Positions 1 to 10,883 of a stretch of 64,000 nucleotides of DNA are shown here, one piece after another. The stretch comes from Fibrobacter succinogenes. Its GTDB lineage: Bacteria; Fibrobacterota; Fibrobacteria; Fibrobacterales; Fibrobacteraceae. The notes under the pieces were generated by a model. The model saw only the letters and a program-made list of their open reading frames with translations. It searched no databases and was not told the origin of the DNA. The stretch is from contig CACXMH010000006.1 of the NCBI GenBank assembly GCA_902768715.1, forward strand, positions 62,001 to 126,000. The letters run 5' to 3'. Position 1 is the stretch's first letter; each line of letters starts with the position of its first letter. The position numbers and the translations under genes were made by a program.

Positions 1-474
1 TCCGACGACGGAACCAAGGCCTATTACCCCAGCTGGCACCAGCCCTACGCCCTGAAGCTGGATGCAGGCATCAATTGGAAGGGCGACGAGGACGCCCTGA
101 AAAAGCACCCGGTCAAGGGCCGCTATTTCCGCTCCTCCATTGCCCTCAAGTATTCTGCGGGCATGCCCATCACGGGATACAAGGGCTATTTCTACCGGGA
201 AGATTTGGGAAACAGGAATTATTCCGACAACATCGTGGTGGTGCAGGATAGTCGCAATGCGGAGAGGCAGACCGACTATTTCCGCGTAGATGTGAAGGTC
301 ATCGATATCGGCCGCGAAAACAAGTGGAACTTCAGCTGGACCATCATCAACCTGACCAACCACGACAACATGTTCTACTCCTTCTACGACACCCGCGAGA
401 ACCCGCCTGAATACAACGAAATATACCAGTTCCCCTTTTTACCGATTATGCTGAGTTATGAGTATTATTTCTAG
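1..474 (+). CDS. TonB-dependent outer-membrane receptor, C-terminal part (start outside window)
   Basis: The frame is open from the first base, so the beginning lies upstream; 157 residues are visible. They show the alternating polar/aromatic pattern of outer-membrane beta-strands and end in LSYEYYF, an aromatic last strand with a terminal Phe as usual for barrel proteins recognised by the Bam machinery. The next gene, a DUF4249-like lipoprotein, starts 17 bases before this stop. That pairing is well known for TonB-dependent receptors in Bacteroidota-like organisms, and a full TonB/ExbB/ExbD operon follows at 5.3-10.7 kb. The substrate cannot be told from the fragment, and the assignment rests on barrel character and context. 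Confidence 0.7.
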   Translation, partial: SDDGTKAYYPSWHQPYALKLDAGINWKGDEDALKKHPVKGRYFRSSIALKYSAGMPITGYKGYFYREDLGNRNYSDNIVVVQDSRNAERQTDYFRVDVKVIDIGRENKWNFSWTIINLTNHDNMFYSFYDTRENPPEYNEIYQFPFLPIMLSYEYYF

Positions 475-2068
475 AGTGATTAGTGGTTGGTGGTTAGTGG
501 TTGGGGTGTTTCTCGCTGCCTGCGGGGATTTTCACGGGCCTTGGGAATACTACCCCCACACCACGGAAATCTATGCAGGCGTTTACACCTACGGATACAT
601 TATGGAGGGCGAGTCCCCGCGAATCTGTTTTTCCAAGATGTATGAACTGGAAGAATCCTCGGCAGAAAACTTCGCGTTCTATGACAGCGCCAAGGTGACC
701 GTCCTCGACACCACGGCAAAATCCGCTCCCGTGCAGCTTGTCCCCGAAACGGGCAAGCCCAACTGTTTCGTGGCGGATTCGTCGTCGGGCCTTGTGGGCA
801 AGGCTGGCAATTCCTACAAGATGGAGGCGTTCTTCAAGTGGGACAGTTCCGGCGAAAAGGTTTCTACCACCTATAAGGCCGTTGCTACTATCCCCAAGAA
901 ATTCTCTGTCAAGAAGGTGAAAATCCCCCAGCAAGACGGCAAGACCAAGGATGTGGCCTTGAACGGCAAGGGATTTGAAACGAATTTCTTGACTTTCCCC
1001 AGGGACATGGACATCTACAAGTTCTACACGGAACACGACAAGGATTTGGGCGGCGTGCTGGTGACACTGACCTACGACAACGTGAACGGTGGCGAATCCA
1101 TGAACACCACCATCCACAAGATGCTTTCTAGCTTCGCAGACGAAGATTCCGCCGGCTTTGTTTTCTCCCTGAGCAACAGCCTTGAAAACACCAAGAGGCT
1201 GGGGTACAACGACAACTGGACCATCGGTGGCTACAACAGCGCCGACACCATTTTCGTGTCGAACATCTCTTTCCCCATAGGGGAATCGATGCTCCATTTT
1301 TATGCCACCGACAGTGCGTACATGGATTACGAGGACTATGTTTTGGAAGCCCTGGAAGACCCTCGGGTGGTTCCTGTGTCCAACATCGAAAACGGCATGG
1401 GCGTTTTTTCGGGCATGAAACGGGTGGACATCCCCGTAAAAATCAAGGGCGACGACTATCTGGAATTTGAATACATCAGAAGTGCCTCCTGCAAGCAGGC
1501 GGGCGATGACCCCGACGACGATGAAGGCTGGAAAAACAGAGCCTGCAGGCTGTACCAGGATGTCTATTGCTCTGGAATGCCCTATGGAGATTCGGCGGCT
1601 GGCGGCGTGGATTTGATTACGGCCAATTCGAAGGCGGTCGCCTACTTCGAAGAAGGGGATTACCTGGTGAACGAGACCTGCTACCCCTCCTTGGTCAAGG
1701 CCGCCATGATGCTGGATACTACCAAGTGGTCCGTGTTCCTGCCCGATACGATTGATGCCAAGGACAAGTCAAACGCCTACGCCGACGGCCTCAAGCGCTA
1801 CTGTGTGGCAAACAACTTTGAAAGCAACAAGATTGCGGACTGTTCAAGCCTCAAGAAGGACTGCCTGGAAAGCACCGAAAAGAACGACTGCCTGGAGTAT
1901 TTCTGGGAGTGGTGCGCCGACAGGGACTGGGATTACGGGAGGTTTCCCCAGTGTAAATCCGCCCTGGTAAGCCGCTACTACATAGAAAAACAAAAATCCC
2001 CCGTCTTGGCGAGGGAGGTTGAGTTGATTTGTAAGCAGGACAAGCCTGCGGTTTGCAAGAACTGGTAG
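458..2068 (+). CDS. DUF4249-like secreted lipoprotein
   Basis: 536 residues beginning with a lipoprotein signal peptide (hydrophobic WWLVVGVFLAAC, lipobox Cys near residue 22), so the mature protein should be lipid-anchored. The body is beta-rich and contains the early PRICFSK segment and a VTV strand region like those of DUF4249 proteins, which accompany TonB-dependent receptors. The C-terminal third is unusually Cys-rich (CKQAG, CRLYQDVYCSG, CSSLKKDCLES, CEYFWEWC-like spacing), suggesting disulfides in the mature protein. Its start overlaps the receptor gene by 17 bases, so the two are probably co-translated. Likely role (inference): surface or periplasmic partner of the receptor. The DNA for the signal peptide is made of a TGGTTAGTGG-type repeat found in intergenic regions elsewhere in the window. 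Confidence 0.68.
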   Translation: MSIISRVISGWWLVVGVFLAACGDFHGPWEYYPHTTEIYAGVYTYGYIMEGESPRICFSKMYELEESSAENFAFYDSAKVTVLDTTAKSAPVQLVPETGKPNCFVADSSSGLVGKAGNSYKMEAFFKWDSSGEKVSTTYKAVATIPKKFSVKKVKIPQQDGKTKDVALNGKGFETNFLTFPRDMDIYKFYTEHDKDLGGVLVTLTYDNVNGGESMNTTIHKMLSSFADEDSAGFVFSLSNSLENTKRLGYNDNWTIGGYNSADTIFVSNISFPIGESMLHFYATDSAYMDYEDYVLEALEDPRVVPVSNIENGMGVFSGMKRVDIPVKIKGDDYLEFEYIRSASCKQAGDDPDDDEGWKNRACRLYQDVYCSGMPYGDSAAGGVDLITANSKAVAYFEEGDYLVNETCYPSLVKAAMMLDTTKWSVFLPDTIDAKDKSNAYADGLKRYCVANNFESNKIADCSSLKKDCLESTEKNDCLEYFWEWCADRDWDYGRFPQCKSALVSRYYIEKQKSPVLAREVELICKQDKPAVCKNW

Positions 2069-2077
2069 ACGAAAGGT

Positions 2078-2461
2078 TTACACCAGGTCCCAGCCGCCGA
2101 AACCGCGGATGTCGGCGACACCAGCGTCAAAAGGCGGATAAGCGGGCAGGGCGAGGTCAACGCCGCCGCCTTGTTCACTACGGGGAGCATACTTAGGCCG
2201 TGCAAGGTCAAAGAAGGCGACCTGTCCGCCGGTGAGCAGCACGTCGTTGCCGTCCTTTACGCTAGGGAAGATAAAGTCGAATGCGAGAGGCCCTGCAACG
2301 CTACCTTTCCACGGCATAATGATTCCTACGGCGTTTTCTTCTTCTGAAACCAAATCGTCGCCCCAAGGATCGGTGCAGATGAACCTATGGGGTTCGCAAT
2401 AGGTGGCGAAAGCAGAGGAAACAGCGACGGCCATAGCGAAAGCGATAAATGCGGTTCTCAT
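2078..2461 (-). CDS. small secreted protein of unknown function
   Basis: 127 residues from the ATG at 2461, chosen because AAGGAG lies 6 bases upstream and because the protein then begins directly with a clean signal peptide (MRTAFIAFAMAVAVSSAFA, cleavage before TYCEPH). A longer frame to 2521 adds 20 basic residues without function. The mature part has two Cys, several Gly/Pro-rich turns and no domain I recognise. It runs convergently against the DUF4249-like gene with only 9 bases between the stops and is transcribed away from the SIMPL gene. Confidence 0.6.
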   Translation of the reverse strand: MRTAFIAFAMAVAVSSAFATYCEPHRFICTDPWGDDLVSEEENAVGIIMPWKGSVAGPLAFDFIFPSVKDGNDVLLTGGQVAFFDLARPKYAPRSEQGGGVDLALPAYPPFDAGVADIRGFGGWDLV

Positions 2462-2703
2462 GATAGACTCCTTTTTTACGGTTTCCCGATTAGTTAAGGT
2501 TTTGTTTTTCTTTACTCTCATAATTTACCCTTTAAAATTCATAAAGTCAAATGCATGATTTTCATTAAAATGATAAACTATTTTGATTATTTAGCGAAAA
2601 AGGACGGATTGGCCGCATTTTGCCGTATCGAAACGGCTATGTGGGGTGTTCCTTTTTTTTGTATCTTGTAAAAAGTTGAGTTTTTAAAAATAGGAGGTTT
2701 CGT

Positions 2704-3405
2704 ATGCAGTCAAGACTCAAAGAAGCCGTTGTGCTCGCCGTCGCCATTCTCGGGCTGGGCGCTTTCCTCTACTGCGCCATGATCCACGTGAAGGACCGTG
2801 ACCGCGTGGTGTTTGTGCGGGGGCTTGCCGAGCGTGAAGTTCCAGCCGATTACGTAATTTGGCCTATCGTGTTCAAGGAAGCGGGTAACGACCTTTCGAC
2901 CTTGTACGAGACGGTGCAGGCCAAGACCCAGGCTTTGGAAAAATTCCTTGTAGAAAACGGAATCGCCAAAGAAGAAATTACCAAGGCGTCCCCGGACATC
3001 ACGGACGCCCAGAGTGAACTCTACACCAGCGAACAGCGCCCCTTCCGTTACGTGGTGACCATGTCGCTTACGGTTGCTTCCAAGAATGTGGACAAGGTTC
3101 GCGAACTCATGGGCAAGCAGGGCGAGCTCTTGAAACAGGGAATCGCCTTTAGCGAAGGGGATTACCGCTACCGCAAGGTTTACAGCTTTAACGGCCTCAA
3201 CGCCATCAAGCCCGAAATGATTGAAGAGGCCAACAAGGACGCCCGTGCCGCCGCCGAAAAATTCGCCAAGGATTCCAGGAGCAAGCTGGGTAAAATCAAG
3301 ACGGCAACCCAGGGGCTGTTTTCTATCGAGGACCGCGACGAAAATACACCCTTTGTCAAGAAGGTTCGTGTGGTCACCAACGTGCAGTATTTCTTGGAAG
3401 ACTAG
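2704..3405 (+). CDS. SIMPL domain-containing (DUF541) membrane-anchored protein
   Basis: 233 residues: one N-terminal membrane anchor (about residues 8-27), then a SIMPL/DUF541 domain opening with the typical VRGLAEREVPAD segment (family pattern 'v.G.ae..v.pD.a') and ending in VRVVTNVQYFLED. SIMPL proteins are periplasmic or exported oligomers of poorly known role (BP26, YggE). The start has a strong AGGAGG Shine-Dalgarno 8 bases upstream. The Nudix gene follows 22 bases downstream on the same strand and may be co-transcribed. Confidence 0.8.
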   Translation: MQSRLKEAVVLAVAILGLGAFLYCAMIHVKDRDRVVFVRGLAEREVPADYVIWPIVFKEAGNDLSTLYETVQAKTQALEKFLVENGIAKEEITKASPDITDAQSELYTSEQRPFRYVVTMSLTVASKNVDKVRELMGKQGELLKQGIAFSEGDYRYRKVYSFNGLNAIKPEMIEEANKDARAAAEKFAKDSRSKLGKIKTATQGLFSIEDRDENTPFVKKVRVVTNVQYFLED

Positions 3406-3427
3406 TCGCTAAGGGCGTGATTGAAAA

Positions 3428-3988
3428 ATGAAATTCAAGAGCATCGAAAAGATCCATTCCGGGAAGTTCATTACCCGTTACGACCTCCATTACGAAACGG
3501 CAAGCGGCAAGCCGGTTACCTACGAGATGATCAGCCGCGAACCGAACGTCAAGAGTATTGAAGACCTGCGGCACCACAAGAACAACGCTGTGGTCCTGAT
3601 AATGCACGACGAGTCCGGCGAAAAACTGCTGCTGTGCAAGGAATTCCGCATGGCGGTAGGGGAGCAGGTGGTGAATTTCCCTGCGGGACTCATAGACGAA
3701 GGCGAAACGGTAGAAGAGGCTGCGGCCCGTGAACTGCGCGAAGAAACGGGGCTGACACTTTTGCGCATAGACGAAACCTGGAAAGAAAGTTATTCCGCCA
3801 TCGGCTTTGCCAACGAGTTGAACGTGGTTGTGGTCGGTGTAGCCTGTGGTGAAATCAGGCCCAGCGATTCCGAGCGTGAAGAAATCGATGCCGCCTGGTA
3901 CAGCAAGGAACAAGTGCGGCAACTGCTAAAGACGGAGCGCTTTGCGGCGAGAACCCAGGCTTATTGTATCCTGTGGAGCAGAAACTAG
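3428..3988 (+). CDS. Nudix hydrolase, ADP-ribose pyrophosphatase-like
   Basis: 186 residues. The Nudix box GX5EX7REUXEEXGU is intact around residues 87-109 (GLIDEGETVEEAAARELREE, then TGL), so metal binding and catalysis should be preserved. The length, the N-terminal strand region and the AGLIDEGE form match the NudF/ADP-ribose pyrophosphatase branch, which hydrolyses ADP-ribose or nucleotide sugars in the cytoplasm. Substrate specificity is inferred from subfamily resemblance only. It ends 8 bases from the convergent S66 peptidase stop. Confidence 0.85.
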   Translation: MKFKSIEKIHSGKFITRYDLHYETASGKPVTYEMISREPNVKSIEDLRHHKNNAVVLIMHDESGEKLLLCKEFRMAVGEQVVNFPAGLIDEGETVEEAAARELREETGLTLLRIDETWKESYSAIGFANELNVVVVGVACGEIRPSDSEREEIDAAWYSKEQVRQLLKTERFAARTQAYCILWSRN

Positions 3989-3996
3989 TCTTTCTC

Positions 3997-5148
3997 TTAT
4001 TCGTTGATGGAGAATAATTTTCCCGAAAGCATCAGCCGGAGGGACTTTGCAATAGAAGGCTTGTTCAACAGTTTTTCCGTATCCACGTCCTTCTTTTCGC
4101 CGTCTATGTCAAAGGCCAGAGTGGCGCCGTTGTCGGTAACATCCATCTTGACCTTTGCCCCCATGACAATGGGAACGTTTACGTCGTCGTGGCCTGCAGG
4201 GAACCCGCACAGGACTGGGATGTTATACTTCTTCAGGTACTTGGAAAGCATTTCCTCGGTAGTTTCATAATTCAGGTCCGTCCCGGAATCCACAAATTCT
4301 CCGAGGATAACGCCCTTCACGTTTTCCATGACGCCGTGGAGTTCCAGTGCGTTGAACATGCGGTCGATGTTGTGCAGGGATTCGCCTACTTCTTCCATGA
4401 ACAAAATGATGCCGTCACCGGAGAACACGTCGATGTCGCTGGCACCTACCAGCGGAACGAATGTGGCCATGTTGCCGCCCACGAGAATCCCTTCGGCTTT
4501 TCCCTTTTGGTTGAACTTGTGCTTGGGAACCTTATAGGTAGGCACAGTGCCCTTGAGCAGGTCCCGCAAGAGGGTGCTGTTGTCGTCTTTTCCGCGGGTC
4601 TTTCCGATAAACGAACTCATGGTGCCGTGGATGCTCATGACGCCTGCCTTGGTTTCCATGGCGTGCAGGGTGGTGATGTCGCTGAACCCGATGAGCCACT
4701 TGGGATTGTCCGTCACCAATTTCAGGTCGATAAGGTCCACCAGCTGGATGGTGCCATAACCGCCACGGTTGCTCAAGATGGCCTTGATGCTGGTGTCCTT
4801 GAGGGCTGCGGTAAAGTCGTCGGCCCGTTCCTGGGCGGTGCCTGCATACTTGCCCGCGTCCAGCTTGCCCACGTTCTTGCCGATAACGGGTTCAAAACCC
4901 CATTCCTTCAAGACGGCCGCAGTGTTCTGGATGTTTGAATCGGGAGTGGAGTAGGAAGGCGAAAGGAGTGCCACCTTGTCGCCTTTTTTGAGAAAGGCGG
5001 GGGCGGTGCATTCGGCAAGGGGACCTACCTTGCTTTGGTCAGAGACGCTGCTGGAACTGTCGTCGGAGCAGGCGGTAAACAGGAGCCCGGAAAGGGCGAT
5101 GGTCAATGCGGCGCAGGCCGCGCTACGGAAGTAATTAGTTCTAAACAT
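3997..5148 (-). CDS. S66-family LD-carboxypeptidase, lipoprotein form
   Basis: 383 residues. The N-terminus is a lipoprotein signal peptide with lipobox LLFTAC (Cys27) followed by a Ser-rich linker. The remainder is a full S66 (LdcA/MccF) domain: SNRGGYG (about 126-132), nucleophile elbow IGFSD with Ser156, LFMEEVGE with the catalytic Glu at 252 and AGH with His320. Family members cleave the terminal D-Ala from muramoyl tetrapeptide or related amide substrates and are normally cytoplasmic recycling enzymes. Here the signal peptide predicts a periplasmic, lipid-anchored enzyme, which is unusual. A TATATTG -10 element is at 5166-5172, 18 bases before the start. Confidence 0.85.
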   Translation of the reverse strand: MFRTNYFRSAACAALTIALSGLLFTACSDDSSSSVSDQSKVGPLAECTAPAFLKKGDKVALLSPSYSTPDSNIQNTAAVLKEWGFEPVIGKNVGKLDAGKYAGTAQERADDFTAALKDTSIKAILSNRGGYGTIQLVDLIDLKLVTDNPKWLIGFSDITTLHAMETKAGVMSIHGTMSSFIGKTRGKDDNSTLLRDLLKGTVPTYKVPKHKFNQKGKAEGILVGGNMATFVPLVGASDIDVFSGDGIILFMEEVGESLHNIDRMFNALELHGVMENVKGVILGEFVDSGTDLNYETTEEMLSKYLKKYNIPVLCGFPAGHDDVNVPIVMGAKVKMDVTDNGATLAFDIDGEKKDVDTEKLLNKPSIAKSLRLMLSGKLFSINE

Positions 5149-5165
5149 GGATTTACCTTTGCGCG

Positions 5166-5172
5166 CAATATA
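5166..5172 (-). promoter_or_regulatory. candidate -10 element of the S66 peptidase gene
   Basis: Read on the minus strand the bases are TATATTG, the same -10-like element seen ahead of several other genes in this window (18679, 21072, 22344, 35502). It lies about 18 bases upstream of the ATG at 5148. Confidence 0.4.
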
Positions 5173-5276
5173 GAAATATGGGGCAAAAGTTGATTATTTC
5201 CAGTGTGACGGTGACATTTTTTGCGGGTTCGGGTGTTTTAATTATGTAATTTTGGTGCAACTTAACGCAGAAGAAT

Positions 5277-7674
<2,398 letters not shown>

Positions 7675-7678
<4 letters not shown>

Positions 7679-8313
7679 GCAATTCCTTCTACGTATTCAT
7701 TGAATCCCTGAAAAGCACGTACCAGGCCGGTGGCGTGGTGATGCTCCCCATTCTGCTGGTGGGAACTGTCGGATTCTACTACCTGTTTTACAGCTGGTTC
7801 CGTATCGGTTCTGACTTTTTTAGGCAAGATGTCCAGAAGGTCATCAAGAACCTTCGTCACGACCTGAATGAAGGCGGTGTCGAAAAGGCTATGTCCCGGT
7901 TGAAAAAACGCCGTGGAATTTTGGCCAGCGAACTTCGTTACGCCATAGAAAATGCACAAAAGAATCCCGAGGGATTTCGCGACATTATGCAGGTGCGCAT
8001 GCTAGGGACGCTACGCCACATGGAAAAGGGAAGCCACATCGTGGCGGTAATGGCGGCGGCAGCCCCGCTGCTCGGGCTTTTGGGAACGGTGACGGGCATG
8101 GTCTCCACCTTCGAGGTGATCACCCTGTACGGAAACCAGAACCCGGTCCTTATGGCCGACGGAATTTCGGAAGCCCTTATTTCTACCCAGAGCGGGCTCC
8201 TGGTGGCGTTCCCCTTGACCTTGCTGAAACAGCGCCTGGATGAGCGTGTGGAAATTTTGACCCAGGACTTGAAACTCGGGGCCACGATTATTGACAATTA
8301 TTTTGTAGGGTAA
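7675..8313 (+). CDS. exbB: ExbB-like MotA/TolQ/ExbB proton-channel protein
   Basis: 212 residues with three membrane segments (about 20-42, 118-145, 160-185) and the family signature PLLGLLGTVTGMVSTF followed by GISEALISTQSGLLVAFP. It forms the proton channel that energises TonB with ExbD. It overlaps the TtpC stop by 4 bases and ends 2 bases before exbD, so translation is coupled. It corresponds to ExbB2 of TonB2 systems, distinct from the longer TtpC. Confidence 0.9.
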
Positions 8314-8315
8314 TT

Positions 8316-8720
8316 ATGGAATTCAACCTGCCGAGCAGAAAGAAAAAGGATATGGGCATCGAGATGGGCCCCCTGATGGACATCGTGTTCATCTTGCTGA
8401 TCTTTTTTGTGGTCACGTCGTCCTTTACCCGCGAAACCGGCGTGGATGTGACCAAGCCACAGGCCCAGACGGCAAGCCAGCTGGAAAAGGAAAACCTGCT
8501 CATCGCCATTACCCGCGAAGGAACCATCCACATGAACGAGCGTCAGGTGGACTTGGCAAGCCTGCAGGATATCCTGAAACAGTCCCTCTCGAAAAATCCC
8601 GACAGGGAGGCTGTGGTCATTGCCGACAAGGGGGCAGAAACAGGCGTGCTGGTGCAGGTCATTGACATGTGCAACCTGGCCGGAGTCAAGAAGGTGTCCA
8701 TCGCGGCTCAGGCGGAATGA
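8316..8720 (+). CDS. exbD: ExbD/TolR-family biopolymer transport protein
   Basis: 134 residues: short cytoplasmic N-terminus (MEFNLPSRKKKDMGIEMGPL), one membrane helix with the essential Asp (PLMDIVFILLIFFVV, about residues 24-38) and a periplasmic domain with the typical ending VSIAAQ. ExbD uses the membrane Asp for proton translocation with ExbB. It sits 2 bases after exbB and precedes tonB; the 199-base gap to tonB is filled with dispersed repeats rather than a gene. Confidence 0.9.
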   Translation: MEFNLPSRKKKDMGIEMGPLMDIVFILLIFFVVTSSFTRETGVDVTKPQAQTASQLEKENLLIAITREGTIHMNERQVDLASLQDILKQSLSKNPDREAVVIADKGAETGVLVQVIDMCNLAGVKKVSIAAQAE

Positions 8721-8723
8721 ATC

Positions 8724-8755
8724 TAGGCTGTAGGTGTTAGGTTGTAGGTGTTAGG
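8724..8755 (+). repeat. degenerate TGTAGGTGTTAGGT tandem repeat
   Basis: Two adjacent 14-base copies (TGTAGGTGTTAGGT and TGTAGGTGTTAGGA) follow exbD directly. Related TAGG/TTAGG-rich tracts occur at 14222-14287 and 24952-24986, each upstream of GTCATCCT hairpins. Confidence 0.75.
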
Positions 8756-8855
8756 AATGATGAAGGTTGAAAAAATTCAGATTTCGGAGTTTGTTTTGGG
8801 CTTTAGGGGGTGTCGTCCTCGTTTTGCTTTGTCGTTATCCTTGTTTAATACTGTC

Positions 8856-8880
8856 GTCATCCTCGCGTAGGCGAGGATCT
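8856..8880 (+). repeat. GTCATCCT...AGGATC hairpin repeat, copy 1
   Basis: ATCCTCGC and GCGAGGAT form a perfect 8-bp stem (8859-8878) closed by GTAG and preceded by CGTC. The bases before it (from about 8815) contain decayed partial copies (GTCGTCCTCG, GTCGTTATCC). It lies between exbD and tonB within an operon, so it is not an efficient terminator. Confidence 0.7.
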
Positions 8881-8919
8881 ACTAGACGATTCTTTCGCCA
8901 CTCATAACTCATAACTACA

Positions 8920-9567
8920 ATGCGTAAGATTCTAAGGAAAATAATCAAGCGGTCTCTGTTTCTCCTGGCGGCGGTGCTCTGTAGCCTGCTGCTGGTATTT
9001 TCCGTGACTCTTGCCAACATGTTTTTGACCGGGAAAATCTTCCACGAAAAAAAGTACACCAAGACGGAAGTCTCCGTAAAGAAAGTGGAAGAAATGGAAA
9101 AGAAGGTGGAAAAGAAAAAGCCTTCCCGCAAGCCGGAGCGCCAAAAGACCACCTCCCGCACGCCCAAGGCGGGCCCGCGTCTTGCCATGAACTTGGGGGT
9201 GGCTTCGGGTACGGCAGGGGCAGCCATTAACGAGGAACTGGTAGCGGATTTCCGCGGGGGCGCCATGTCCAGCGAAAAGGGTGATGTAGATAAAAAGCCT
9301 GAAAGCAAGTCCATGCCCAATTTCCAGGTGCCGCCACAAATTCGGGATCGGGAAATTGACGCTACGCTCCGCCTGAGTTTTTGCGTAGATGTGGGCGGGC
9401 GGGCCTATGATATCCGCATTATCGAGGAATCTCCTGCAGGTTCCGGGCTTGCCGCCGCCGGTCGCGAGGCTCTTAGCCGCATGACCTTTGCCCCTGCAGA
9501 AAAAGACGGCAAGGCGGTGGCGTTCTGCGGAATGGAACAGCCTTTCGAGGTGAAGTTTAGGGATTAG
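8920..9567 (+). CDS. tonB: TonB energy transducer
   Basis: 215 residues: basic N-terminus, one membrane anchor (about 12-35), Lys/Glu-rich spacer (about 44-70, KKVEEMEKKVEKKK) and a C-terminal TonB domain (about 140-215) with RLSFCVDVGGRAYDIRI, a segment of the usual 'v...G.v....v..SSG...LD.aAl.av' form (here SPAGSGLAAAGREALSRMTF). It spans the periplasm and passes energy to receptors such as the one at the start of the window. No Shine-Dalgarno precedes the ATG; the upstream bases are a CTCATAACTCATAAC repeat, so initiation is atypical. Confidence 0.85.
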   Translation: MRKILRKIIKRSLFLLAAVLCSLLLVFSVTLANMFLTGKIFHEKKYTKTEVSVKKVEEMEKKVEKKKPSRKPERQKTTSRTPKAGPRLAMNLGVASGTAGAAINEELVADFRGGAMSSEKGDVDKKPESKSMPNFQVPPQIRDREIDATLRLSFCVDVGGRAYDIRIIEESPAGSGLAAAGREALSRMTFAPAEKDGKAVAFCGMEQPFEVKFRD

Positions 9568-9571
9568 TGGT

Positions 9572-10663
9572 ATGAGCTATGAGGTCGCTCGCGTTCGCGA
9601 GCTTTGGGGTATGAGTAACGGCAAACATGGTTTGTCGCGGCTCTCGCTTCTGTCTTATATCATCATCTTTTTTGCCATTCCTGTTTTTGCTGCGCAGTCT
9701 TCTTATGACCTGTTGGAACGCGCCAACGCCCTTTACCGCAACGGAAAATTCAACCAGGCCATCATCCTATACCACAAGGCCGAAGAACGCGGTGCCGATC
9801 CCACGGCCACAAGTTTCAATATCGCCAACAGTTATTACCAGATGGAAAAATATCCCGAGGCGGCGGCCGCCTACCGCAAGGCGGTGGATTTTTCGGACGG
9901 GGCGTTTTCCCCTGCGCTGTTCAACATGGCCAGCGTCTATTTCCGCCTGAAACAGTATCCCGAATGCATTGCCGCTTACCACAGGGCTTTGAAACTGGAG
10001 CCGAACAACATTTCGGGTTGGCTCTACCTGGGCGAGGCCTACAGCAAGGTAGGCGACAAGGTGGGGGCTCTCCGTTCGGTAGAAAAGGCCTACCAGCTGG
10101 ACCCTGACGACCTGAGCATCGTCTATCAGCTTTCGGAGGCGAACATCGCCATGGACGATTACGACCGGGCTGTAGAAATTGTCCGCAAGGGCTACACGGC
10201 ACACCCCGAAGAGGTGGATTTTCTGGTCTATCTGGGGGATGTTTTCCGCATGAACAAACAGTACGAACAGAGTGCGGGTCATTACCGCGAGGCCTTGGGC
10301 GTGCGCCCTGACGATGTGAATGTCATGTACAAGCTGGCCGATGTCTTGGCCGAAGATAACAAGCCCTTTGTAGCCATGGACATTCTGAACAACATCCTGC
10401 AAATCAAGCCGGATTTTTCCGATGCCGCCATTTTCCTCGGGAACCTGGCCTACGATACCAAGTTCCTGGACCGTGCAGAATACGCCTACGAGCTGGCGGC
10501 CAAAAAAGGAAACGCCGAAGCCATTTACGGTCTCAAGAACATGGCCTACGACGCCATGGCGAAAAAACGTACCGACGAGGCCCGCCGCCTATTGCTTTTG
10601 GCCCAGAAATACTATCCGGGTGACCAGTCCCTGAAGGCGGACTTGCTGGAACTGGAACCTTGA
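9572..10663 (+). CDS. tetratricopeptide-repeat protein of the TonB2 operon
   Basis: 363 residues consisting of a signal peptide and about eight TPR units (for example ANSYYQMEKYPEAAAAYRKA, GWLYLGEAYSKVGDKVGALR). A periplasmic TPR protein closes the proteobacterial TonB2/TtpC cluster in the same position, where it supports assembly or function of the complex. The ATG at 9572 is given; the in-frame ATG at 9611 would give a more ordinary signal peptide (MSNGKHGLSRLSLLSYII...), and the bases between the two are a repeat with a perfect GCTCGCG-TT-CGCGAGC hairpin, so 9611 may be the original start. Confidence 0.8.
   Translation: MSYEVARVRELWGMSNGKHGLSRLSLLSYIIIFFAIPVFAAQSSYDLLERANALYRNGKFNQAIILYHKAEERGADPTATSFNIANSYYQMEKYPEAAAAYRKAVDFSDGAFSPALFNMASVYFRLKQYPECIAAYHRALKLEPNNISGWLYLGEAYSKVGDKVGALRSVEKAYQLDPDDLSIVYQLSEANIAMDDYDRAVEIVRKGYTAHPEEVDFLVYLGDVFRMNKQYEQSAGHYREALGVRPDDVNVMYKLADVLAEDNKPFVAMDILNNILQIKPDFSDAAIFLGNLAYDTKFLDRAEYAYELAAKKGNAEAIYGLKNMAYDAMAKKRTDEARRLLLLAQKYYPGDQSLKADLLELEP
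9587..9602 (+). repeat. palindromic repeat at the start of the TPR gene
   Basis: GCTCGCG and CGCGAGC separated by TT form a perfect 7-bp inverted repeat. It lies between two possible start codons of the TPR gene and is flanked by ATGAGCTATGAG/GTATGAG motifs. Confidence 0.6.
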
Positions 10664-10697
10664 TATCTGTTGTGTGATTTAGAACAGATTAACACCA

Positions 10698-10722
10698 CCC
10701 CTCATTAATGAGGGGGCGTTTT
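10698..10722 (+). terminator. intrinsic terminator of the TonB2 operon
   Basis: CCCCTCAT and ATGAGGGG pair around TA, followed by GCGTTTT. It lies 35 bases after the TPR stop and is the only clear terminator of the operon. Confidence 0.7.
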
Positions 10723-10797
10723 GTATGCCGATACGGCCTAGAATTCTTTAAAAAAGCCACAAATGTGAACAAATTTGCAATTTCTTTATTTTTTTTG

Positions 10798-10809
10798 AGT
10801 GAATTCACT
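10798..10809. promoter_or_regulatory. perfect palindrome upstream of the collagen-like lipoprotein
   Basis: AGTGAATTCACT, a 12-base perfect palindrome embedded in T-rich DNA, stands just before a TATATT -10-like hexamer (10821-10826) and 75 bases before the start at 10884. It could be an operator, but no regulator can be assigned. Confidence 0.35.
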
Positions 10810-10883
10810 TTTTTTTTCATTATATTTATTGTAGTTTATAAAAAAGCCTCCTTGAGAAGATGGCTTGTAGATAGAGGTAAAAA

